From assembly GCA_021647585.1 (NCBI GenBank), contig JAKIUK010000088.1, positions 1 through 15,401 of the forward strand: a stretch of 15,401 bases of DNA, given 5' to 3'. Every line of letters begins with the position of its first letter. Position 1 is the first letter of the stretch. This document shows, piece after piece, positions 1-8,572 of this stretch. The notes under the pieces were generated by a model, which was not told the DNA's origin, did no database searches, and was given only the letters and a program-made list of their open reading frames with translations. This DNA is from Methylococcaceae bacterium. GTDB lineage: Bacteria; Pseudomonadota; Gammaproteobacteria; Methylococcales; Methylomonadaceae. The translations under genes and the position numbers were made by a program.

Positions 1-1
1 A

Positions 2-583
2 ATTCGTTTTTGCATTCGTGTGATAGCCTTGGGACATATTAATTCCTTTGTGGTGAAAGTTTTAATATGTTATCAGGGCTGTCCTTTTAATTTTTAAATT
101 CAGGTATAACGTGGTGAAACTATACAGTTAGCCACTATTACTCGAAATGAAGCTTTTATCTATCTACGTAAGTATAAAAGGGAGGTGTCTATGACAGATG
201 ATGTAATTCAACTTTTTGAAAATACAGAAAGTGATCACAAAATAAACATCCAGCAAAGCAATAACAAAGATCTTCCCGATACCACTTTAGAAAATGCGCA
301 ATTACAAAAACTCATTGTTAAACATATTGATAAGCTTCCAGAAGATTTCCGAATTGTTTTTGTGTTACGCGCTGTAGAGCAGTTAAGCGTTAAAGAGACA
401 GCAGAAATACTAAATATTAAAGAAAAAACGGTTAAAACCCGTTATTTTAGAGCTAAACGTATTCTTCGTAGTCAAATCCAGAGTTATCTGAAAGTTACGG
501 GTATGCAAATCTATGAATTTGGCGACCATCATTGTGATGTTATTTATTCTAATGTTATGGCCTATATAAACCATGCAAAATAA
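2..583 (+). pseudogene. Decayed ECF (sigma-70 family) sigma factor
   Basis: The open part runs from ATG 191 (GGAGG at 181-185; a GTG at 185 is in the same frame) to 583, about 130 residues. It carries a clear sigma region 4: LPEDFRIVFVLRAVEQLSV, then the helix-turn-helix KETAEILNIKEKTVKTRYFRAKRILR. Recognisable sigma sequence continues in the same frame upstream of that start: RGE...LATITRNEAFIYLRKYKR is encoded from about 110, and VVKVLICYQG from about 50, resembling the region 2 pattern VVQE.FLRAYQ..FRGE. Two TAA stops (95-97, 107-109) break this stretch, and the TWL usually found before the ITRNEA-like segment is absent. I read it as a full-length ECF sigma gene whose region 2 has decayed, leaving an intact region 4. 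A truncated region 4 protein could still be made from ATG 191, but without region 2 it should not recognise a -10 element or bind core polymerase normally. Confidence 0.7.
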
Positions 584-805
584 CCAGAAGTCACCATCAG
601 CCAGACAACAAGCCGGTGCCCTTTGTTTAATACCAGGGTTAAATATTTCTGTTAAATGCCTGTATACAGACTATTTATAGGGCCTTTTTCAAGACAGTTA
701 TCGCCTAAATTTCTAAGTCAGTCAATTAGAAAGTATACAAATTTTTCGAATTCATTCTGCTAGCATTGGAGAATCAATGATTTGTTTGATAACCCCCTAA
801 TAAAA
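584..805. other. Gap between convergent genes, no feature seen
   Basis: This is 222 bases between the end of the sigma remnant and the end of the uracil-DNA glycosylase gene. It is AT-rich and holds only a short palindrome, CTGTATACAG, at about 659-668. I see no convincing intrinsic terminator, RNA gene or coding frame. Confidence 0.4.
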
Positions 806-1444
806 TCAACCTACTAAAGCACCAATTGTTATAAACACATCGGCAAACATTTCTCTTGTTAATCGTTTCGTCTGTACATTATACCGACTACAATGATATG
901 AACTTACCAACATCCTGCCATCAGGTAATTGAAATTTCTTATTATGACCAAATTTAGTAATACTTAGTTTTAAACCATATGCTTTTAAAACTGCGTTATG
1001 TGCAATACCTCCTAAAACCATAATTACAGCTTTATCCGGCAGTGTTTTTATTTCTTCCAGCAAAAAATGATTACATTGATTAATTTCTGGCCCTGTTGGT
1101 TTATTTTGTGGAGGCAAACATTTGACAGCATTTGTAATACGGCAGTTATTCAATTTTAAGCCATCACCCAAGGATTCAGAATCTTTTTGATTACTGTAAC
1201 CAAAATCAAATAATGCCTCATATAACAATAATCCTGCATAGTCTCCGGTAAAAGGCCGACCGGTCGCATTAGCCCCATGCATGCCTGGTGCCAATCCAAC
1301 TATTAATAATTGGGCATTTTTATCACCGAAAGGGGCCACCGGACGCGCATGATAATCAGGATGTTTATGTTTGACTTTAGATAAAAAACCATCAAGTCGT
1401 TTACATGCCCTACAATCCAGATCAAAAACTTGCTTTGAAAACAT
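806..1444 (-). CDS. Uracil-DNA glycosylase, family 5 (UdgB type)
   Basis: This 212-residue protein should remove uracil, and possibly other deaminated bases, from DNA to start base excision repair in the cytoplasm. The uracil-glycosylase fold shows motif A at about 50-68 (GLAPGMHGANATGRPFTGD), matching the family 5 pattern GLAPA..G.NRTGR.FTGD, in which the usual catalytic polar residue is absent. The C-terminal motif SYHCSRYNVQTKRLT (about 182-196) supplies the His seen in families 4 and 5. Cysteines 11, 14, 109 and 124 fit the four ligands of the [4Fe-4S] cluster of these families. The start ATG at 1442-1444 follows AGGGA on the minus strand. It stands alone, convergent with the sigma remnant. 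Family 4 is the main alternative, but motif A argues for family 5. Confidence 0.88.
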   Translation of the reverse strand: MFSKQVFDLDCRACKRLDGFLSKVKHKHPDYHARPVAPFGDKNAQLLIVGLAPGMHGANATGRPFTGDYAGLLLYEALFDFGYSNQKDSESLGDGLKLNNCRITNAVKCLPPQNKPTGPEINQCNHFLLEEIKTLPDKAVIMVLGGIAHNAVLKAYGLKLSITKFGHNKKFQLPDGRMLVSSYHCSRYNVQTKRLTREMFADVFITIGALVG

Positions 1445-1785
1445 ATGATAAATCCCTATTTTGAATCAATTTGAAATAGTCAGAATGAGTAGCTATATAG
1501 CAAAGACAACAAATCACCACGAAGTTTTAATAGATTGAGTTGAAAACATCTTTCTTAGTGTTTTTCTGGTAAGTAATTTGTTCTGTCTCAACAAACCATT
1601 AGATAGGCCTTGTAGTCATTGCTAACATGACTTTCAAAATTATTGTTGATTGTAGGTGACTTAGAGCTGGAACTGGTTACTGTCATAACTGCCTATGAAG
1701 ACCCGTATCGTAACAACGCATCATTTACTGGTAAGTATTTTTTATCCCAGCTTTTCAAAACCTAAATTAATTTCTTTCATAAAAA
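1445..1785. other. Long gap with a possible gene remnant
   Basis: About 340 bases without a recognisable gene lie between the UDG start and the pnp terminator. On the plus strand an open frame from about 1631 to the TAA at 1663-1665 plus 100 (1763-1765) encodes roughly 44 residues including DLELELVTVITAYEDPYRNN, which looks protein-like. There is no start codon with a ribosome binding site and I recognise no family, so it may be the 3' end of a lost gene. The rest is AT-rich and featureless to my reading. Confidence 0.3.
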
Positions 1786-1803
1786 AAGGGCCTTTCGGCC
1801 CTT
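1781..1803 (-). terminator. Intrinsic terminator of pnp
   Basis: Read on the minus strand, the stem AAGGGCC / GGCCCTT (1803-1797 with 1792-1786) encloses a GAAA loop and is followed by a run of T (1785-1781). It sits about 20 bases past the pnp stop and closes the rimP-pnp transcription unit. Confidence 0.9.
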
Positions 1804-1824
1804 CCTTATTGCATCAATGTAAAA

Positions 1825-3921
1825 TTAATCTTCTTTGCCGACCTCTTTCATGCTTAATCTGACTCTACCTTGACGATCAATTTCTAGCACCTTGACTTTA
1901 ACAATATCACCTTCAGATAATTTATCACTCACTTTCTCAACACGCTCATCAGAGATTTGAGAAATATGAACCAATCCATCTTTTCCTGGCAATATAGTTA
2001 CGAATGCACCAAAATCCATTAAGCGAGCAACTTTACCATCGTAGATTTTACCGACTTCAACTTCTGCTGTAATTTCTTCGATTATACATTTTGCTTCTTC
2101 GCCCGCAGCTTTATCTACAGAGGAAACTTTAACAATTCCATCATCGGTCAAATCAATATTAGCGCCGGTTTTTTCGGTAATTCCACGAATAGTCGCACCA
2201 CCTTTACCAATAACTTCACGAATTTTACTAGGATCAATTTTAAAAGTAATGATCCTAGGTGCAAAATCAGACATTTCTTCACGAGTTGAAGATAATATCT
2301 TGCTCATTTCAGCTAAAATAAATAAACGACCTTGTTTCGCCTGCTCTAAAGCAGCTCGCATAATTTCAGCAGTAATCCCATCAATCTTGATATCCATTTG
2401 CAGAGCAGTAATACCATCTACTGATCCTGCCACTTTGAAATCCATATCACCCAGATGATCTTCATCACCTAAAATATCGGATAATACTGCAAAATCGTCG
2501 CCTTCTTTAATCAGGCCCATCGCAATACCTGCAACAGCGGCTTTAATAGGCACACCCGCATCCATTAAAGCAAGACTACTACCACAAACAGAAGCCATCG
2601 AACTTGAACCATTAGATTCTGTAATTTCAGAAACCACACGAATGGTATATGGAAATTCTTCCATATTAGGCAAAACAGCGGCAACACCACGTTTAGCCAA
2701 ACGACCATGCCCAATTTCACGGCGCTTAGGAGATCCTACAAAACCAGTTTCGCCAACACAGTATGGAGGAAAGTTATAGTGCAACATAAAAGGTTCTTTA
2801 TATTCACCCGCTAAACTGTCAATAATTTGTGCATCGCGCTCAGTTCCTAAAGTGGCGACAACCAAAGCTTGCGTTTCTCCACGAGTGAATAAGGCAGAAC
2901 CATGCGTTCTGTCTAACAGTCCTGTTTTAACTGATATAGCTCTTACAGTTGATAGATCACGTCCATCAATCCTCACTCTGTCATTCAGAATAGAACCACG
3001 AACAATTGTTTTTTCAACATGTTCTATAATTTCTCTAATATCTCTTTCTTCATATTGCTCAGTTTCATAAAGTTCAGAACTGGTCAATTTGTCTACACAA
3101 GCACTGCGGATAGCAGACAATTCATCTTGTCTAACTAATTTCTCAGCAATGGTATAAGCTGCTTTGATACCTGCTTCAACTTCTGTTTTTACCAGACCTT
3201 CCAGTGCTGTATCTTTTTCATCTGCAACCCATTCGTATGCAGGTGTAGCAACTTCAGTAGCAAACTCATTAATGGCCGTAATAGCACATTGCATTTGCTC
3301 ATGACCAAATAAAACAGCACCTAACATGACTTCTTCTGATAATAAATCTGCTTCGGATTCAACCATTAAAACAGCATGCTCAGTACCCGCAACTACTAGT
3401 TGTAATTGTGATTCTTCCAGCTCCGTTTTGGATGGATTTAATAAATAAGAACCGTCTTTATATCCAACGCTAGCAGCACCTACAGGACCATTGAAAGGTA
3501 ATCCAGAAATCGCAAGAGCAGCAGAGGCACCTAATAAAGCAGGAATTTCAGTATCAACTTCCGGGTTTAATGAGACAACTGTTGCTACAATTTGTACTTC
3601 ATTGGTATATCCATCAGGAAATAATGGACGTATAGGTCTATCAATCAGACGACAGGTTAATGTCTCTTTTTCTGTAGGACGGCCTTCACGTTTAAAGAAA
3701 CCACCCGGTATTTTACCTGCAGCATACGCTTTCTCTTGATAGTTAACTGTTAAAGGAAAAAAATCGCCCCCTTGAGCTTCTTTTTTACCAACAACAGCCA
3801 CAAGTACTGAAGTACCTTCAACATCAATCAAAACTGTTGCACTGGCCTGCCGGGCAATTTCGCCCGTTTCCATTGTTACAAGATGATCGCCGTATTTAAA
3901 TTCTTTCCTGATAGGAGTCAC
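1825..3921 (-). CDS. pnp: Polynucleotide phosphorylase (polyribonucleotide nucleotidyltransferase)
   Basis: This 698-residue enzyme degrades RNA 3' to 5' by phosphorolysis, releasing nucleoside diphosphates, and is a degradosome component in relatives. The length and layout are those of bacterial PNPase: a first RNase PH-like domain (N-terminus, with ITLxCRLIDRPIRPLFPDGY-like sequence near residue 90), an all-alpha linker (about 240-310), a second catalytic RNase PH domain (about 320-545, containing the FFPPY-like LHYNFPPYCVGETG and GDEDHLGDMDFKVAG), a KH domain with IREVIGKGGATI (about 565-576), and a C-terminal S1 domain (GKIYDGKVARLMDFGAFV...VHISQIS, about 622-690). Translation starts at GTG 3921-3919 with AAGGA upstream; a GTG start fits the family N-terminus M-x-PIRKEF. 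It is the last gene of the operon, after rpsO, with a terminator-like hairpin between them. No damage is visible. Confidence 0.98.
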   Translation of the reverse strand: MTPIRKEFKYGDHLVTMETGEIARQASATVLIDVEGTSVLVAVVGKKEAQGGDFFPLTVNYQEKAYAAGKIPGGFFKREGRPTEKETLTCRLIDRPIRPLFPDGYTNEVQIVATVVSLNPEVDTEIPALLGASAALAISGLPFNGPVGAASVGYKDGSYLLNPSKTELEESQLQLVVAGTEHAVLMVESEADLLSEEVMLGAVLFGHEQMQCAITAINEFATEVATPAYEWVADEKDTALEGLVKTEVEAGIKAAYTIAEKLVRQDELSAIRSACVDKLTSSELYETEQYEERDIREIIEHVEKTIVRGSILNDRVRIDGRDLSTVRAISVKTGLLDRTHGSALFTRGETQALVVATLGTERDAQIIDSLAGEYKEPFMLHYNFPPYCVGETGFVGSPKRREIGHGRLAKRGVAAVLPNMEEFPYTIRVVSEITESNGSSSMASVCGSSLALMDAGVPIKAAVAGIAMGLIKEGDDFAVLSDILGDEDHLGDMDFKVAGSVDGITALQMDIKIDGITAEIMRAALEQAKQGRLFILAEMSKILSSTREEMSDFAPRIITFKIDPSKIREVIGKGGATIRGITEKTGANIDLTDDGIVKVSSVDKAAGEEAKCIIEEITAEVEVGKIYDGKVARLMDFGAFVTILPGKDGLVHISQISDERVEKVSDKLSEGDIVKVKVLEIDRQGRVRLSMKEVGKED

Positions 3922-3989
3922 TATTAAGATCCTTAATAAAGGTTATTAATATGAAGAGTTTTGGTATTCTTCAGATTTGATGGTGGGTA

Positions 3990-4041
3990 TTCAAAATAAA
4001 AACGGTGGCAATCTTCTGTTGGATTTGATCAACCACCGTTT
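3990..4041 (-). terminator. rpsO terminator / pnp leader hairpin
   Basis: On the minus strand AAACGGTGG (4041-4033) pairs perfectly with CCACCGTTT (4008-4000) across a loop of about 24 bases, followed by TTATTTTG. It lies just after the rpsO stop (4051) and about 80 bases before the pnp start. In E. coli an intrinsic terminator and RNase III processing stems occupy this same interval and let PNPase control its own message. The position matches, but RNase III cleavage here is inference. Confidence 0.75.
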
Positions 4042-4050
4042 ATTATCTAT

Positions 4051-4320
4051 TTATTTACGTAAGCCTAAACGTTCAATTAATGAACGATAGCGTGTTATGT
4101 CTTTATTCTTCAAGTAATCCAGTAATTTACGTCGCTGATTTACCATGCGTAATAAACCACGACGAGAGTGATTATCTTTTTTGTGCGCTGCAAAGTGCGG
4201 TGTTAAATGAGTAATATGTGCTGTTAATAAAGCAACTTGTACTTCAGGTGAACCTGTATCTGTATCCGATAGACGATACTCTTCAACAACTGTTTTTTTT
4301 TGTTCTGCTGTAAATGGCAT
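4051..4320 (-). CDS. rpsO: 30S ribosomal protein S15
   Basis: At 89 residues this is the standard length for S15, which binds the central domain of 16S rRNA (helices 20-22) early in 30S assembly and helps bridge to the 50S subunit. The signature LTxHI.HLxxHFAxHKKDNHSRRGLLRMVNQRRKLLDYLK is intact, including HKKDNHSRRGL (about residues 45-55) in the rRNA-binding face. ATG 4320-4318 follows AGGGATT on the minus strand. It sits between truB and pnp as in other gammaproteobacteria. The second coding line holds a run of nine A on the minus strand (4301-4293), unusual in so short an essential gene; the frame is intact. Confidence 0.98.
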   Translation of the reverse strand: MPFTAEQKKTVVEEYRLSDTDTGSPEVQVALLTAHITHLTPHFAAHKKDNHSRRGLLRMVNQRRKLLDYLKNKDITRYRSLIERLGLRK

Positions 4321-4480
4321 TTTAATCCCTATAGATTAATAATTAAAAATTTAACCAGCTTTATGCTGATTTACTCGATGACATTGTCTCCACAATAGGG
4401 TGTAGAAACAGATGTTTTTTTGGGTTACCAAGGCGCATCATCCAAGAAAAGACTCCCACGCAACCAATATTTATATTCAA
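4321..4480 (-). promoter_or_regulatory. rpsO leader region between truB and rpsO
   Basis: This 160-base gap is long for this tightly packed operon. On the minus strand it contains two small hairpins: ATTGT/ACAAT with a 4-base loop (4396-4383) and CAGC/GCTG with a 5-base loop (4368-4356), then the rpsO ribosome binding site AGGGATT. S15 represses its own translation through a leader structure in several bacteria, and an rpsO promoter usually lies here. I cannot pick out a convincing promoter, and autoregulation is inferred from position only. Confidence 0.35.
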
Positions 4481-5395
4481 TTAAGCGATTTCACTATTCA
4501 AATTAAAGATTTTTTTCGGCACCAGTTTACCATTTAATAGCATTTCTCCCAAGCCTAAAAAAACCTGTTCGCTATACATACGCACCATACCTTGATTAGC
4601 TTCAACTTCAGTTTCTATCTGCTGTCCATGTTTGACTAATCTGGCTTGTTTAGTTGAAAGTTCGATTGCTGGTATTGTCTCCAATGGTTTATCAACTTCA
4701 ATCAAACAATTCGTCAATGCTTCAAAATCCATTTCCTGTAATTGTTCAATGGTAAATGCATGTTCTATATTGAATTGTCCTGCTTGAGTTCTACGCAGTT
4801 CTGTCACTGTCCCTCCACACCCCAGATAATGACCAATATCTTCAGCCAGTGAACGTATATATGTTCCTTTTGAACAAAACACATCCAATTTTAAACTGTC
4901 TGCAGTTGTATGTAAGAGTTTTAATTCAAAAATTGTAATTCTTCGTGCCTTACGTTCAATAGTTTTTCCTTCCCTGGCTAGTTCATAAAGCTTTCGACCA
5001 TTATGTTTTAATGCAGAATACATAGGAGGTACTTGATCAATTTCTCCAGTAAAACTATGTAGGCAACTTTCAATTTCAGCTAATGAAAGTTCTGGAACCG
5101 GTTTCTTTTCAATAACCTTTCCTTCAGCATCACCGGTATCAGTCATTATTCCTAGTTTAATCACAACCTGATAACGCTTATTGTCATCCAGCATCATTGC
5201 AGATACTTTAGTTGCCTCACCAAAACAAAGTGGCAATAAACCTGTTGCCAAAGGATCCAAACTACCGGTATGCCCGGCTTTATTGGCATTAAATAATCGT
5301 TTAACTTCTTGCAAGACACGATTAGACGAAACGCCCAGCCGTTTATCCAACAGCAAAATCCCGTGAATATTACGTCCAGATTTACGCCTGCTCAA
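4481..5395 (-). CDS. truB: tRNA pseudouridine-55 synthase
   Basis: This 304-residue enzyme isomerises U55 in the T-loop of tRNAs. The catalytic motif GHTGSLDPLATGLLP is present with the nucleophile Asp at residue 47. Other family landmarks are DKRLGVSSN near residue 17, RYQVVIKLGIMTDTGDAEG (about 78-96), PPMYSALKHNGRKLYELAREG (about 122-142) and CSKGTYIRSLAEDIG (about 174-188). A C-terminal PUA-like domain (about 240-300) ends in LLNGKLVPKKIF. The ATG at 5395 lies 3 bases after the rbfA stop, so the two are translationally coupled. Length is close to the E. coli enzyme and no key residue is missing. Confidence 0.97.
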   Translation of the reverse strand: MSRRKSGRNIHGILLLDKRLGVSSNRVLQEVKRLFNANKAGHTGSLDPLATGLLPLCFGEATKVSAMMLDDNKRYQVVIKLGIMTDTGDAEGKVIEKKPVPELSLAEIESCLHSFTGEIDQVPPMYSALKHNGRKLYELAREGKTIERKARRITIFELKLLHTTADSLKLDVFCSKGTYIRSLAEDIGHYLGCGGTVTELRRTQAGQFNIEHAFTIEQLQEMDFEALTNCLIEVDKPLETIPAIELSTKQARLVKHGQQIETEVEANQGMVRMYSEQVFLGLGEMLLNGKLVPKKIFNLNSEIA

Positions 5396-5398
5396 GAA

Positions 5399-5767
5399 CT
5401 ACTCCTTGTCTTGCTTATTAACATCAACTTCATTCAAAAGCTCAGCAACTCGCATTCCGGTATCAAAAGAATCATCATAATAAAATCTAAAATCAGAAAT
5501 ATGTCTTAACCGCATTCTTTTAGCTACTTGATGCCGAATAATAGGGGCCAACTCATTAAGTACTTTAACATTCTCAACTTTAGCTTGCTCATCTCCATTT
5601 AAAACGGTGATATATATCTTGGCAACAGCCAAATCCTTAGATACAACCACTTCATTTACCGTAACAAAGCCCAAGCGAGGATCATTTGTCTCTCGTTGTA
5701 AAACAAAAGCAAGTTCCTTTTGCATTTGTGATGAGACGCGTTCACTACGACCATATTCTTTAGCCAT
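5399..5767 (-). CDS. rbfA: 30S ribosome-binding factor A
   Basis: This 122-residue KH-fold protein binds the 30S subunit near 16S rRNA helices 1, 28, 44 and 45 during late maturation and is needed for growth in the cold in relatives. The family opening (RSERVSSQMQKELAFVLQRE) and DPRLGFVTVNEVVVSKDLAVAKIYITV are present, followed by LAPIIRHQVAKRMRLRHISDFRFYYDDSFDTGMRV (about 74-108), the C-terminal core of the domain. It starts 3 bases after infB stops and ends 3 bases before truB starts, so all three are probably read as one coupled unit. Confidence 0.97.
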   Translation of the reverse strand: MAKEYGRSERVSSQMQKELAFVLQRETNDPRLGFVTVNEVVVSKDLAVAKIYITVLNGDEQAKVENVKVLNELAPIIRHQVAKRMRLRHISDFRFYYDDSFDTGMRVAELLNEVDVNKQDKE

Positions 5768-5770
5768 ATA

Positions 5771-8563
5771 CTACAGTTCCCGTCTCACTTCTATGCGTTC
5801 AAACACCTCTATCTGATCACCATTTTTAACATCATTATAATTCTTTACACCGATGCCACATTCCATGCCCATTTTGACCTCATTAACATCATCTTTAAAA
5901 CGACGTAATGATTCAAGCTGACCTTCATAAATAACCACGTTGTCTCGTAACACTCTGATCGGCAAGTTTCTTTTGACAATCCCATCAATTACCATACAAC
6001 CCGCAATCGCACCAATTTTAGGTGATTTAAAGACATCACGCACCTCAGCCAGACCGACGATTTTTTCTTGTATTTCAGGAGCCAACATACCACTAATCGC
6101 ACGCTTAACTTCATCAATGGCTTCATAAATAATACTGTAGTAATGTAAATCTATTTCTTTTTCCTGTATTAGCTTACGCGCCGTTGCATCTGCTCTTACA
6201 TTAAAACCAATTAGAATGGCACCTGAGGCTAAAGCAAGATTGGCGTCACCTTCATTAATACCACCTACACCACCATAAACACATTTAACACTCACTTCTT
6301 CATTGGACAAAGTTATCAAAGATTCGCGTAAAGCTTCTAAACTACCCTGCACATCAGTTTTAATAACCAGGTTCAGCGTAGAAGTGTCCCCTGCAGCCAT
6401 TTTGGAAAATACTTCATCAAGTTTGGATGCCTGTTGCGCTGCATGTTTAGTAGATTTCTTTCGATCTTCTCTATGTTCAGCCAACTCCTTAGCGGCTTTT
6501 TCATTCTGTGCGAAAACAAATTCATCACCTGCGTCCGGTGTTCCAGAGAGACCTAAAATTTCTACCGGAGTAGAAGGTCCTGCTTTTACAATCGCTTTAC
6601 CATTCTCATCAAACATGGCTCGAATACGCCCGTATTCATGACCACACAAGACAATCTGTCCTTTCTCTAATGTGCCTTTCTGTACCAATACTGTTGCGAC
6701 TGATCCACGGCCTTTATCTAATCGTGATTCAATCACAAACCCAGATGCTGATCCTTCAACCGGTGCAGTTAATTCTAGAATCTCTGTTTGTAAAATTAGC
6801 GATTCAATTAACTCATCAACCCCTTCTCCAGTTTTTGCCGAAACTTTAAGAAATTGAACATCACCCCCCCATTCTTCAGGCACCACATTAAGAGTTGCCA
6901 TTTCTTGCATTACTTTTTCTGGATTAGCTTCTGGCTTATCCATTTTATTTATAGCAACAATCAAGGGCACCTCTGCTGCTCTTGCATGCTCTATAGCCTC
7001 TTTGGTTTGAGGCATCACGCCATCATCTGCAGCAACAACAACGATGACCACATCAGTTACTTCAGCACCACGCGCACGCATAGCAGTAAATGCAGCATGC
7101 CCCGGTGTATCAAGAAAAGTTACATTACCGTGATCTGTTTTAACCTGATAAGCACCAATATGTTGAGTAATACCACCTGCTTCACCCAAGGCGACACGTG
7201 TTTCACGTATATAATCCAGTAATGAAGTCTTACCATGATCAACATGTCCCATAATGGTAACAATAGGTGCTCTAGGCAGTTTTTCTCGATCATCCTCTTC
7301 TTCCTGATCAACAACATCAGCCAACATTTCCTTTTCCAGATCATCTTCACTTTGCATAATAGGCTTATGACCCATTTCTTCAACCAAAATGACAGCTGTT
7401 TCCTGATCAATCATCTCATTGATAGTCGCCATAATACCCAGTTTCATCAACTGTTTAATGACTTCTCCAACCTTGACACTCATTTTTTGAGCCAATTCAG
7501 AAACAATAATCATCTCAGGAATAGCGACATCTCTTACAATGGCTTCAACAGGCTTTTCAAACTGATGCTTAGCGTCCTGATCTGCTGCTAATTGAATTCT
7601 TTTTTGCTTTCCTTTTTTACCTTTAGCCTTCCTGCCAGAACCTGTAGGCATTGCTTGCCCACGACCAGGGGCAAACCCTCTTTTTTGAGGTGCGACAGGG
7701 GCAGAAACCACTGGTTTCTTCGCTCCAGCTTGTTTCTTTTTATGTAGTGTTTGCTGTTTTTTCGCTTCAGCCTGTTTTCTTACTTTTGCCGCATTCCTTT
7801 CAATAGAGGCTTCCAATCTCGCTTTTTTCTCTGCTACCAGCCGGATTGCTTTTTGCTCTTCATCTGATAATTTACTTTGTTCATTAGCTGAATCTTCAGG
7901 CTTAGCTTCGTGCTGTTGTTTCTGCTCAAAAATAACCGCTGTTTCAGTAGCCTCTTCCTGCTTCTGTACTACAACGTCTTTTTCACTTTCAACAGCAACC
8001 GTTTCTTTTTTCTCTGCTACCGGTTTTTCATTAGTTTCTTGCGGAACTTCATTTAAGCGTGAAGCTTCCTCTTGTTTTTGTTTTTCAGCCAACTCAGCAT
8101 CAACTGCATCCTGACGCTTTTTTTCTTGAATACTAAGTTCATGCTTTTTACGATCTTCTTCTTCAGCGGCTATTTGACGTTTCTGATCTTCCAGTGCTTG
8201 TTTTGCACGTTCAATTTCCTTTTGCTCATCCGTTAAAGAAGAATCACTGCGTTTGATATACGTTTTTTTCTTACGTACTTCAACATTCACAGTTTTTGAC
8301 ACCACACCCGGTCCAGTTGACTGTTTCAATTCTGTAATTTTTCTACGTTTCAAAGTTATTTTTTTTGGCGTATTTTCTGCATTTCCTACATCCAATTTAC
8401 CATGTCTTTTACGTAAATGATCCAACAACTTTACCCTATCAGTCTCATCAACAAAATCATCTTCTGCAGCAGCAGAAACACCTGCTTCTTTCAATTGTTC
8501 TAAAAAGCGATCCAGAGGCATTTTTACCATCGCTGCTAATTCTTTTACTGTTTTTTCACTCAT
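5771..8563 (-). CDS. infB: Translation initiation factor IF-2
   Basis: This 930-residue GTPase places fMet-tRNA on the 30S subunit and promotes subunit joining. An N-terminal IF2 associated domain (about 1-55) is followed by a long Lys/Glu/Gln-rich, probably helical and partly disordered linker (about 60-330), a second IF2_N domain (about 340-400), and the G domain with GHVDHGKT (439-446), DTPGH (485-489), NKMD (539-542) and SAK (about 574). Domains II, III and the C-terminal tRNA-binding domains fill the rest, ending at EVFERIEVRREL. The ATG at 8563 follows GGGGGTT, 9 bases after nusA. In E. coli internal starts give shorter IF2 forms; I did not find a clearly marked internal start here. A run of seven G (6863-6869) lies inside the G domain; the frame is intact. 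Confidence 0.98.
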   Translation of the reverse strand: MSEKTVKELAAMVKMPLDRFLEQLKEAGVSAAAEDDFVDETDRVKLLDHLRKRHGKLDVGNAENTPKKITLKRRKITELKQSTGPGVVSKTVNVEVRKKKTYIKRSDSSLTDEQKEIERAKQALEDQKRQIAAEEEDRKKHELSIQEKKRQDAVDAELAEKQKQEEASRLNEVPQETNEKPVAEKKETVAVESEKDVVVQKQEEATETAVIFEQKQQHEAKPEDSANEQSKLSDEEQKAIRLVAEKKARLEASIERNAAKVRKQAEAKKQQTLHKKKQAGAKKPVVSAPVAPQKRGFAPGRGQAMPTGSGRKAKGKKGKQKRIQLAADQDAKHQFEKPVEAIVRDVAIPEMIIVSELAQKMSVKVGEVIKQLMKLGIMATINEMIDQETAVILVEEMGHKPIMQSEDDLEKEMLADVVDQEEEDDREKLPRAPIVTIMGHVDHGKTSLLDYIRETRVALGEAGGITQHIGAYQVKTDHGNVTFLDTPGHAAFTAMRARGAEVTDVVIVVVAADDGVMPQTKEAIEHARAAEVPLIVAINKMDKPEANPEKVMQEMATLNVVPEEWGGDVQFLKVSAKTGEGVDELIESLILQTEILELTAPVEGSASGFVIESRLDKGRGSVATVLVQKGTLEKGQIVLCGHEYGRIRAMFDENGKAIVKAGPSTPVEILGLSGTPDAGDEFVFAQNEKAAKELAEHREDRKKSTKHAAQQASKLDEVFSKMAAGDTSTLNLVIKTDVQGSLEALRESLITLSNEEVSVKCVYGGVGGINEGDANLALASGAILIGFNVRADATARKLIQEKEIDLHYYSIIYEAIDEVKRAISGMLAPEIQEKIVGLAEVRDVFKSPKIGAIAGCMVIDGIVKRNLPIRVLRDNVVIYEGQLESLRRFKDDVNEVKMGMECGIGVKNYNDVKNGDQIEVFERIEVRREL

Positions 8564-8572
8564 ATCAACCCC

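Noticed and set aside
6863..6869. Run of seven G in infB as a phase-variation site
   Set aside because: It encodes the conserved WGG of the IF2 G domain in an essential gene, so programmed switching is implausible.
7120..7591. Open frames inside infB on both strands
   Set aside because: They are shadows of the infB reading frame, with low-complexity composition and no start signals.
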